A DNA stretch of 5,469 nt from contig MHDQ01000168.1 of the NCBI GenBank assembly GCA_001803565.1, positions 1 to 5,469 of the forward strand, given 5' to 3'. The notes beneath the pieces are model-generated. The model had not been told where the DNA came from. It was given only the letters and a program-made list of their open reading frames with translations, and searched no databases. The translations under genes were made by a program, and so were the position numbers. Origin of the DNA: Nitrospinae bacterium RIFCSPLOWO2_12_FULL_45_22 (GTDB taxonomy: Bacteria > 2-12-FULL-45-22). Within the stretch, counting starts at the first letter, position 1. Every line of letters begins with the position of its first letter. Shown here piece after piece: positions 1 through 5,375 of the stretch.

Positions 1-445
1 TGGAGGCCAGGGCTACTTAAAGGTTGATCCCAACTTTACCATTATCTTCACCAGTAATCCCGAAGAGTATGCCGGGGTATTCCGTAGTCAGGATGCCCTA
101 CGGGACCGAATGGTAACTTTAGATCTGGACCACTTTGACAAAGAGACAGAGTTAGCCATTACCCAGGCAAAGTCCGGGATATCCGGCCCGGAGGCAGAAA
201 AGATCGTCGCTATTGTGCGGACGTTGAGAGAATCAGGAGAGTATGAATTTGCCCCCACTATCCGGGCCTGCATAATGATAGCCAAGACATTAAAGGTCAG
301 GAACGGGTCGGTTGACTCCGGCAATAAGATTTTAAGGGAGACCTGCCTGGATGTCCTGGCCTCAGAGGCCAGCCGAATGGGCAACAAGGCCAGCCGGGCA
401 AAGATTGAATTGGTAATAAACAAACTGATTAAAAAATACTGTTAG
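1..445 (+). CDS. gvpN: GvpN gas vesicle AAA+ ATPase, C-terminal part (5' truncated by window edge)
   Basis: Reading from base 2, 147 residues of GvpN are visible before the TAG stop; the Walker A and Walker B half lies outside the window. GvpN is a cytoplasmic MoxR-type AAA+ ATPase that promotes gas vesicle growth. The visible part has the sensor-1 segment IIFTSNPEEYAGV (residues 14-26 of the fragment), with Asn19 as the polar sensor. Next comes SQDALRDRM (29-37), the conserved element holding the arginine-finger region. A helical lid follows, with PTIRACIMIAK (about 86-96), where the Arg is the likely sensor 2. The SNPEEYAGV...QDAL.DRM signature is typical of GvpN and separates it from other MoxR ATPases. 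The C-terminus looks natural, ending KKYC. The next gene starts 17 bases downstream, so co-transcription is likely. Identification is firm; only the N-terminus is missing. Confidence 0.95.
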   Translation, partial: GGQGYLKVDPNFTIIFTSNPEEYAGVFRSQDALRDRMVTLDLDHFDKETELAITQAKSGISGPEAEKIVAIVRTLRESGEYEFAPTIRACIMIAKTLKVRNGSVDSGNKILRETCLDVLASEASRMGNKASRAKIELVINKLIKKYC

Positions 446-462
446 GAAGAGGGGTTATCTTA

Positions 463-633
463 ATGGCATTAATGCGGGTTTTTTCCAAGGTGGATGCAGA
501 CGGTCGAATTATCATTCCCCGTAATGTTAGATGGGAAATAGGTATAGAGAAGGGACAGTTAGTCGAGATAAAGGTCTCCGGTACTAATAAAGCCCAGTAC
601 ATAGTTATCCACAAGCGCAAGCAAGCAAGATAA
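463..633 (+). CDS. Small AbrB/MazE/SpoVT-type swapped-hairpin protein in the gas vesicle cluster
   Basis: This is a 56-residue protein. The start ATG is preceded by a strong AGGAAGAGGGG ribosome site (445-455), with about 7 bases of spacing; a second Met at residue 4 is a less likely start. Residues 9-36, KVDADGRIIIP followed by RNVRWEIGIEKGQLVEI, match the AbrB/MazE/SpoVT pattern: K-V-D..GR..IP, then a short helix and a 'G-I..G..VEI' strand. Proteins of this family dimerise by swapping hairpins and usually bind DNA as transition-state regulators or antitoxins. The protein is essentially one AbrB domain with a basic tail (HKRKQAR). No toxin gene is adjacent, which argues against an antitoxin role. 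It lies 17 bases after gvpN and before a coiled-coil gene, so a local regulator of gvp expression is the simplest idea. A structural or adaptor role cannot be excluded. The family call is strong; the function is inferred. Confidence 0.85.
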   Translation: MALMRVFSKVDADGRIIIPRNVRWEIGIEKGQLVEIKVSGTNKAQYIVIHKRKQAR

Positions 634-640
634 ATAATTA

Positions 641-702
641 GGGCATTAGGTTATTGGGTCATTGGGTTATTTGTTGTGCTGATGGCCTAATGACCTGGTA
701 AC
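641..702 (+). repeat. Octamer tandem repeat forming a 21-bp RNA hairpin with compensating G:U pairs
   Basis: The octamer YATTRGGT is repeated three times head to tail (CATTAGGT 644-651, TATTGGGT 652-659, CATTGGGT 660-667), then a decayed copy. An inverted version follows at 682-702. Bases 650-670 pair with 682-702 over 21 consecutive positions in the + strand transcript. The six non-Watson-Crick positions are all G:U wobbles, and the loop is 11 bases. On the minus-strand RNA the same positions would be A·C mismatches, so the structure favours + strand transcription. There is no U tract after the stem, so it is unlikely to be an intrinsic terminator. It ends 12 bases before the ribosome site of the next gene, where it could affect mRNA processing or translation. 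Confidence 0.7.
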
Positions 703-714
703 GCAATTACCTTT

Positions 715-724
715 GGAGGAAGGG
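715..724 (+). promoter_or_regulatory. Ribosome binding site that fixes the start of the coiled-coil gene
   Basis: GGAGGAAGGG lies 9 bases before the ATG at 734. An in-frame TTG at 713 would place the start directly on top of this Shine-Dalgarno and has no ribosome site of its own, so ATG 734 is the chosen start. Confidence 0.8.
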
Positions 725-733
725 TTAAAACCT

Positions 734-1048
734 ATGAGTCAAAAAATAGCCGGTCTACTTGATATAAAAACCAGTCAAAAGGCAAAGATTCCGTCAAAGT
801 CCAGGGGTGGGGGACAGGAATACCTTGACCTATACCTGACGATTAAAGAAAAGGAGCGGTTAAAAAACTATAATTCTGTAATAGGTAACTGCGTGAACCA
901 GACCCAGGCTAAGTTACAAGAATTAGACCGCAAGCTAGAGAATCTGGAAGAATCTCTACTAAAAAAAAATGAACACGCCATCAGCCAGGGAATGGCGAAA
1001 AAAGCGATAGCGAAAAAACCGGTGAAAACAATGGTTTTGGATTACTAA
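734..1048 (+). CDS. Small lysine-rich coiled-coil protein of unknown function, gas vesicle cluster
   Basis: I do not recognise a named family for this 104-residue protein. The ATG start is set by the GGAGGAAGGG site 9 bases upstream. Three parts can be seen. First is a polar, basic N-terminus (1-29) with a GGGQEY transition. Second is a long, charged, heptad-like helix (about 30-80, from [14 protein letters not shown] through [18 protein letters not shown]) that should form a coiled coil. Third is a lysine/alanine-rich tail (about 88-98) ending in the hydrophobic-acidic motif TMVLDY. There is no signal peptide or membrane segment, so it is probably cytoplasmic. The gene ends 13 bases before the CDC48-type ATPase gene, which suggests co-translation and perhaps an adaptor or substrate-presenting role. 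A structural role on the vesicle surface is equally possible. A run of nine A at 961-969 lies inside the coiled-coil coding region. Confidence 0.75.
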   Translation: MSQKIAGLLDIKTSQKAKIPSKSRGGGQEYLDLYLTIKEKERLKNYNSVIGNCVNQTQAKLQELDRKLENLEESLLKKNEHAISQGMAKKAIAKKPVKTMVLDY

Positions 1049-1056
1049 GAGGGGGG
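1049..1056 (+). promoter_or_regulatory. Strong G-rich ribosome binding site before a TTG start
   Basis: GAGGGGGG ends 5 bases before the TTG at 1062 and starts immediately after the stop codon of the preceding gene. It supports TTG as the start of the CDC48-type ATPase. That start also gives the complete N-terminal barrel, beginning [13 protein letters not shown]. Confidence 0.75.
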
Positions 1057-1061
1057 TAAAC

Positions 1062-3200
1062 TTGTCAGAGGAGATCGTTCTTAGGGTCTCAGAGGCAAAG
1101 AGCCGGGATGTGGGTCGAGGAATAGCCAGGATAGACCCAGCGGATATGGAAATAATTGGCGCCTCAATAGGAGACATAATCGAGATCAAGGGCAAACGGG
1201 GAACCGTAGCCAAACTTATGCCCGCATATCCCGAAGATCGAGGAAAGGATATTATCCAGATGGATGGCCTGATCCGGGAAAATGCCCAGATTAGTCTGGA
1301 TGAGAAGGTATCTATCAGGCTAACGACTTCTAACCCGGCTGAAAGGATAGTCTTGTCTCCTCTGACAGTGATGAGGACTATCCGGGGTGAGAGGGATATA
1401 AAATATATTGGCCGGCTATTAGAAGGAATGCCTTTAGCGGCAGGAGATCGGATAAGGGCTACCCTGTTTGGGGCCCGGGGTCAGGATTTTACTGTCATCT
1501 CCACTGTGCCTAAAGGCCCAGTATTAATATCTTCCCACACTAATATAAGCATAAAAGAAGAGGAGACATCAAAGGAGGGGGGACTCAAGATATCCTATGA
1601 AGATATTGGGGGATTGAGTAAAGAGATCCAGAGGATCCGGGAGATGATCGAGCTCCCCCTGAAATATCCCCAGGTCTTTGAGCGGCTGGGTATTGAGCCG
1701 CCCAAAGGGGTATTACTCCACGGCCCCCCTGGATGCGGTAAGACTCTTATTGCCCGGGCGGTGGCTAATGAGACCGAGGCCTATTTCACCCAATTGAGTG
1801 GCCCGGAAATCATGCATAAGTTTTATGGCGAGAGTGAGGCCCATCTGCGGGGAATATTTGAAGAGGCCAGCCGCCATGCCCCAGCCATTGTCTTTCTGGA
1901 TGAGATAGACGCTATTGCTCCCAAACGGGAAGAGATGGGTGGGGAGCGTCAACTGGAACGGCGGGTGGTGGCCCAGCTCCTGGCCCTGATGGATGGAATG
2001 AACTCCCGCGGCCAGGTCATCGTCATTGGGGCTACCAATATCCCGGATGTATTGGACCCGGCCTTAAGGCGCCCGGGCCGATTTGATCGGGAGATTGCTA
2101 TCAGTGTCCCTGATAAAAATGGGAGGATGGAGATCCTCCAGATTCATACCCGGGGGATGCCCCTCTCTGAGGAAGTAGACCTGGAAAAGTTAGCGGAGAT
2201 TACCCATGGATTTGTGGGGGCAGACCTGGAGGCCCTATGCCGAGAAGCCGCTATGGTAGCCTTACGAAAGATTATGCCTAAAATTGAGTTCGATACCGAC
2301 TATATTCCTTACGAAACGCTGATGGAGCTTCAGGTCACCATGGATAATTTTCTGGAGGCCCTTAAGGATGTTGAGCCCTCGGCCATAAGAGAGGTATTTA
2401 CTGAAATCCCTGACGTGAAATGGGATGAGGTAGGGGGTCTGGTCGATATAAAGAGGCTCTTGAAAGAGACCATTGAGTGGCCGCTCAAATATGCCAAATT
2501 ATTTGAGTACGCAAGCACCAAACCACCCAAGGGATTATTGTTATATGGCCCGCCTGGTACGGGAAAGACCTTGCTGGCCAAGGCCGTAGCCAGTGAAAGC
2601 GAGGTAAATTTTATCTCTATAAAAGGGCCAGCTCTGATGTCCAAGTATGTGGGAGAGAGCGAGAGGGGAGTCAGGGAGGTATTCAAAAAGGCCAGGCAGG
2701 CATCACCCTGCATTGTATTTTTTGATGAGATAGATGCCCTGGCCCCTATTAGGGGGAGGGGAGACTCTCAAGCAACCGAACGCGTAATCTCCCAACTCCT
2801 TACTGAGCTGGACGGGATAGAGGAGCTTAAGGGAGTGGTCATCCTGGCTGCTACTAACAGGCTGGATATTGTTGACCCGGCTTTATTACGTCCCGGGAGG
2901 TTCGATTTTCTCCTGGAGCTGCCTATCCCTGATGAATCTAGCAGATTAGAGATATTTAAGGTTCATACCAGGTGGAAGCCTCTGTCCGAGGACGTTGATC
3001 TGGGGGGCCTGTCCAGGGAGGAAACATCGGGTTTAGTAGGTGCGGATATAGAGTCTATTTGCCGGAAAGCTGCTATGTCAGCCATAAGGGAGTTTATAGA
3101 AAGTAAAACGGATAAAGATATCCAGGATTGCTCTCACTTCAAAATATCAAATAAGCACTTTAAGGAGGCCCTAAAAGAGCATACTAAATCTATAGCATAG
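1062..3200 (+). CDS. CDC48/p97/VAT-type double AAA+ ATPase (unfoldase) in the gas vesicle cluster
   Basis: This 712-residue hexameric ATPase of the CDC48/VCP/VAT family uses ATP hydrolysis to pull proteins apart. Domain order is complete: N-terminal double-psi barrel (about 1-90, [13 protein letters not shown]...GRGIARID), CDC48 domain 2 (about 95-165), ring D1 (from about 177), a linker with the VTMDNF...PSAIRE signature, and ring D2 (from about 452). D1 has Walker A GPPGCGKT 221-228, Walker B IVFLDEID 276-283, sensor-1 Asn326 and arginine fingers Arg337/Arg340. D2 has GPPGTGKT 496-503, IVFFDEID 551-558, Asn599 and Arg610/Arg613. Both rings therefore look active. Pore loops are KFYG (253-256) and KYVG (528-531), aromatic in both rings as in archaeal VAT rather than p97. 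No C-terminal HbYX proteasome-docking motif is present. The TTG start has a strong ribosome site. The position among gvp genes suggests a role in shell-protein assembly, remodelling or turnover. Confidence 0.95.
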   Translation: MSEEIVLRVSEAKSRDVGRGIARIDPADMEIIGASIGDIIEIKGKRGTVAKLMPAYPEDRGKDIIQMDGLIRENAQISLDEKVSIRLTTSNPAERIVLSPLTVMRTIRGERDIKYIGRLLEGMPLAAGDRIRATLFGARGQDFTVISTVPKGPVLISSHTNISIKEEETSKEGGLKISYEDIGGLSKEIQRIREMIELPLKYPQVFERLGIEPPKGVLLHGPPGCGKTLIARAVANETEAYFTQLSGPEIMHKFYGESEAHLRGIFEEASRHAPAIVFLDEIDAIAPKREEMGGERQLERRVVAQLLALMDGMNSRGQVIVIGATNIPDVLDPALRRPGRFDREIAISVPDKNGRMEILQIHTRGMPLSEEVDLEKLAEITHGFVGADLEALCREAAMVALRKIMPKIEFDTDYIPYETLMELQVTMDNFLEALKDVEPSAIREVFTEIPDVKWDEVGGLVDIKRLLKETIEWPLKYAKLFEYASTKPPKGLLLYGPPGTGKTLLAKAVASESEVNFISIKGPALMSKYVGESERGVREVFKKARQASPCIVFFDEIDALAPIRGRGDSQATERVISQLLTELDGIEELKGVVILAATNRLDIVDPALLRPGRFDFLLELPIPDESSRLEIFKVHTRWKPLSEDVDLGGLSREETSGLVGADIESICRKAAMSAIREFIESKTDKDIQDCSHFKISNKHFKEALKEHTKSIA

Positions 3201-3213
3201 GAATTTCCATCTT

Positions 3214-3376
3214 GGACACAGATGAACACAGATTTCAATGCAAAATGCAAAATTAGCAATTAGCATTTCAAAATCAATTCCTTCTTGTTAATTGCTAATT
3301 TTTAATTGTTAATTTTGCAATGAAGGCCAAAAGTGTCCCGTGTTTCATCTGTGTGAATCTGTGAAAATCTGTGTCC
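3214..3376. repeat. Nested palindromic intergenic repeat (ACACAGAT-type outer arms, AATTAGCAATTA-type inner stem)
   Basis: This fills most of the gap between the CDC48-type gene and the GvpF/L gene. The outer arms are 10 perfect pairs, GGACACAGAT (3214-3223) with 3367-3376, then after a 3-base internal mismatch 8 more pairs around CACAGATT. The inner stem is 16 pairs with one G:U, bases 3250-3265 with 3286-3301, around a 20-base loop. Related copies of the TGCAAAATT motif lie on both sides. I see no reading frame in it. ACACAGATTT-type palindromes are, from general knowledge, scattered through intergenic DNA of many environmental bacteria. This is therefore probably a copy of a non-coding dispersed element rather than a site specific to this cluster. 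Whether it contains a promoter or weakens read-through cannot be told from sequence. Confidence 0.75.
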
Positions 3377-3400
3377 TAATTAATTTAGGGAGGTAGAGGG

Positions 3401-4468
3401 ATGAAATATGGGCGCTATATCTATGGGGTAATCAATACCAATGAAAAGATAGACTTTGGCGTGAGGGGGATTGGTGAGCATAAAGCCGAAGTCTATACCA
3501 TTACCCATAATGATATTGCTGCGGTCGTTAGCCCTTTTCCCACTGTTCCCTTTAATTCTTTACCCAAAGAGACGATCCTCCTTTATCTAGCTATATACCA
3601 GTCAGTCATTGAGGAAGTGATGAAAAGCTATTATATCATCCCATTAAAATTTGGGACTGTGGCCGTAGATGAAGAGGAGGCAAGGGACATATTGGAGCAG
3701 GGCTATCCCTGCTTTAAAACGGCCCTCCATACTATGGCAGGCAAAATAGAACTGGATGTTGTGGCCTTATGGAGCCAGTTGAATGAGATCTTACAAGAAA
3801 TTGGCAGGAAGGAAGAAATCAAGAGGGTTAAAGAGGAGAGAGCGGCCAACCCCTTTCATCAGGCCTATGAAGACATGATAAAGGTGGGTCAGATGGTTAA
3901 AGCAGCCCTAGACGAACAACGCAGCCGGACCAATCTGGAAATAGTAACGGCCTTAAAGGAGTGTGCTACTGACTTTCGCAGTCACGACCTCCTGGATGAT
4001 TCTATGATAATGAATGCTGCCTTCCTGCTAGATACAGATAAAGAGAGGGTATTTGAGCAGGAGGTTCACGAGTTAAACGCAAGATATGCCGAGCGAATAA
4101 ACTTTAGGGTAGTAGGGCCCCTGCCGCCTTATAGCTTCAGTACCCTGGAAATAAAAAAGCTTGGATTTGAGGTCATAAATGAGGCCAGGAAGACCTTAGG
4201 GTTGGGGGAAGAGGCTACTCTCTCTGAAATAAAGAGGGCCTATCGGCAGTTGACCCAAAATTACCATCCAGATAAACATCCGGGTAATTTAGAAGTCACT
4301 AAACAATTTGGACAGATTAATAAGGCCTACAAAATCCTGATGGATTGCGTTCAGAGTGACTACTGCTCATTTATAAGGCCAGTGGGCAAAGAGGTCCTGC
4401 TAGTAGGACTCGTAGATCGTCCGGATATCAGCCCGGATCAACCAGTAAGCTCAAGCAGGACTATGTGA
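3401..4468 (+). CDS. GvpL/GvpF family gas vesicle protein fused to a C-terminal DnaJ J-domain
   Basis: This is a 355-residue fusion protein. Residues 1 to about 255 are a GvpL/GvpF domain, opening with GRYIYGVI...FGVRGIG, with IIPLKFGTV at about 78-86 and FRVVGPLPPYSF near its end. GvpF/L proteins are assembly accessories that contact GvpA. A complete J-domain follows (about 262-318): EARKTLGLGEEATLSEIK, basic helix II, the HPD motif at 289-291, and helix III INKAYKILMD. HPD is the residue set that triggers Hsp70 ATP hydrolysis, so the J-domain should be functional. The remaining ~35 residues are a variable tail. The ATG start is supported by GGGAGG (3388-3393), 7 bases upstream. Typical GvpF/L proteins lack the last ~100 residues; there is no frameshift or stop between the parts, so this is a true fusion. 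It probably recruits Hsp70 to shell-protein folding. GvpF and GvpL cannot be told apart here. Confidence 0.93.
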   Translation: MKYGRYIYGVINTNEKIDFGVRGIGEHKAEVYTITHNDIAAVVSPFPTVPFNSLPKETILLYLAIYQSVIEEVMKSYYIIPLKFGTVAVDEEEARDILEQGYPCFKTALHTMAGKIELDVVALWSQLNEILQEIGRKEEIKRVKEERAANPFHQAYEDMIKVGQMVKAALDEQRSRTNLEIVTALKECATDFRSHDLLDDSMIMNAAFLLDTDKERVFEQEVHELNARYAERINFRVVGPLPPYSFSTLEIKKLGFEVINEARKTLGLGEEATLSEIKRAYRQLTQNYHPDKHPGNLEVTKQFGQINKAYKILMDCVQSDYCSFIRPVGKEVLLVGLVDRPDISPDQPVSSSRTM

Positions 4469-4477
4469 AAGGGTCTG

Positions 4478-5167
4478 ATGAGGAAATTACTCTATGTGCC
4501 CATTATTCATACTGCACCCGATTTAGGAAGTATTGCGCCATTGATCGAGCAGAGAAGTAGCGAGATATGCGGAAAAGAGCGCTGGGATAAGCATAAAGAG
4601 ACAGTCTACCTATTCTGGGATTCCCTAAGCCGATACTTTGACACGGTAAAAGCCCCTGAGCTTAAGATCTATCAGGACGGTTTAATGGCTTCTGGCGAGT
4701 TAGGCAGAAAGATCATAGAAGAAGGGGCTGCCAGGGGAAGCAAGAATCACCAAATTGTCCTTAAATTGATCCAGAGAGATGGGGAGATCAGGAAGACCGA
4801 GGACGTCTCTCTCCTTAAAAAAGAATATGATTACATCCTCAGATTAGCTCAAACTAAATCCCCTTTTGAAAAAGGGTTGGTCTATTTTGGATATAAGCGT
4901 GATAAGTATAGGCTGCTGGAGGAAAGGGATAAATTTGTGGCCAATACTATTAATGAAACCTTAAAAGAAGGAGAATTTGGGGTTCTTTTTATCGGGGTTT
5001 ATCATGATGTGCTGCACCGGCTTGCCAGAGATATTATTGTCCGGGAAGTAAAAGAAAGGGAGAAGGTGAAGGCCTATTTTGAAGAACTCCTGCACGGAGG
5101 GGATGATGATAGATTTAACCAGCTTGCTGAGTATCTAGCCTCACCCGTGAGCAGTGAATCGTTTTGA
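4478..5167 (+). CDS. Protein of unknown function, weakly TraB/TIKI-like, gas vesicle cluster
   Basis: This 229-residue protein starts 9 bases after the GvpF/L-J gene, with a GAAAGGG ribosome site, so the two are probably co-translated. I do not recognise a named gas vesicle family. It has no signal peptide or membrane helix and looks cytoplasmic. The N-terminus LLYVPIIHTAPDLGSI (4-19, His11) resembles the 'GT.H..P.S' opening of TraB/TIKI/GumN-type proteins. Near the C-terminus, LLEERDKFVANTI (146-158) followed by GVLFIGVYHDV (168-178, His176) resembles their 'R...+A..I' helix and terminal 'G..H' motif. KIYQDGL (63-69) and KGSKNHQ-like GSKNHQ (87-92) are other conserved-looking stretches. The last ~45 residues are charged and helical. 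If the resemblance holds, it may be a metal-dependent hydrolase of that fold, possibly a protease acting in the cluster. This assignment is by eye and tentative. Confidence 0.8.
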   Translation: MRKLLYVPIIHTAPDLGSIAPLIEQRSSEICGKERWDKHKETVYLFWDSLSRYFDTVKAPELKIYQDGLMASGELGRKIIEEGAARGSKNHQIVLKLIQRDGEIRKTEDVSLLKKEYDYILRLAQTKSPFEKGLVYFGYKRDKYRLLEERDKFVANTINETLKEGEFGVLFIGVYHDVLHRLARDIIVREVKEREKVKAYFEELLHGGDDDRFNQLAEYLASPVSSESF

Positions 5168-5176
5168 CATTGTCAA
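5165..5176. repeat. Copy 1 of the palindromic 12-mer TGACATTGTCAA
   Basis: This is the first of two exact copies in the same gap. Its first three bases are the stop codon of the preceding gene. The core TGACA-T-TGTCA is a dyad with a single central base, extended here by one flanking pair (TTGACA-T-TGTCAA). It could be an operator half of a two-site regulator or a duplication flanking the palindromic repeat between the copies. Confidence 0.55.
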
Positions 5177-5188
5177 ATTAGATAAATC

Positions 5189-5305
5189 CTAAATCCTAAA
5201 CAAATTCAAATGACCAAAATTCAAAAGTATAAAAATGGTTTTGAGATTTGGATTTGGGATTTTGATATTGTTTAGGATTTAGTGCTTGGGATTTAGAATT
5301 TGGTC
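5189..5305. repeat. Palindromic intergenic repeat of the AAATCCTAAA type
   Basis: Bases 5189-5203 pair perfectly with 5268-5282 over 15 positions (CTAAATCCTAAACAA arm). A further 5 pairs, 5206-5210 with 5261-5265, lie after a two-base mismatch. An outer related pair is TGACCAAAATTC (5211-5222) against GAATTTGGTCA (5295-5305), inverted and differing by one base. Imperfect extra copies of the AAATCCTAAA/TTTGGGATTT unit occur on both sides. No reading frame is present. From general knowledge this resembles dispersed palindromes of environmental bacterial genomes. It is unrelated in sequence to the palindromes at 641-702 and 3214-3376, so the window holds three different families. The remaining bases to the next gene (5306-5375) contain copy 2 of the 12-mer and a ribosome site. 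Confidence 0.7.
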
Positions 5306-5329
5306 AGCCCGGTTGCTATCCAGTAAATG

Positions 5330-5341
5330 TGACATTGTCAA
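5330..5341. repeat. Copy 2 of the palindromic 12-mer TGACATTGTCAA
   Basis: This is identical to the copy at 5165-5176, in direct orientation and 165 bases away, and lies 34 bases before the start of the second GvpL/GvpF gene. That spacing would suit an operator or activator site for that gene. No convincing -35/-10 pair is visible beside it, so the regulatory role is inferred only. Confidence 0.55.
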
Positions 5342-5375
5342 GCTATTTTGGCTAAGCAAAATCCCTGGAGAGGAT

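Noticed and set aside
463-633. Antitoxin of a toxin-antitoxin pair
   Set aside because: The AbrB/MazE fold fits, but neither neighbour resembles a MazF, PIN or other toxin.
650-715. Intrinsic terminator in the octamer-repeat hairpin
   Set aside because: The stem is long but rich in G:U and A:U pairs, and no U tract follows.
713-733. In-frame TTG at 713 as an earlier start for the coiled-coil protein
   Set aside because: It overlaps the GGAGGAAGGG ribosome site that serves ATG 734 and has no ribosome site of its own.
88-1213. Minus-strand open frames opposite gvpN, the AbrB-like gene and the start of the CDC48 gene
   Set aside because: They lie opposite clearly conserved genes, show no recognisable protein motifs and have low-complexity Ser/Ile-rich translations typical of shadow frames.
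1713-2713. Two minus-strand open frames inside the CDC48 gene
   Set aside because: They mirror the conserved AAA+ coding sequence and have no credible product or start context.
3201-3400. Small gene or CRISPR-like array in the gap before the GvpF/L-J gene
   Set aside because: The repeats are inverted arms of one palindrome, not evenly spaced direct repeats, and no frame with a ribosome site is present.
5164-5192. TTGACA at 5164-5169 as the -35 box of a promoter for the second GvpL/F gene
   Set aside because: No acceptable -10 box lies 16-18 bases downstream, and the hexamer is part of the repeated 12-mer palindrome.
5177-5329. Mobile MITE with TGACATTGTCAA as target-site duplication
   Set aside because: The bases just inside the two 12-mers are not inverted copies of each other and the palindrome is off-centre. 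The duplication idea is kept only as an alternative.
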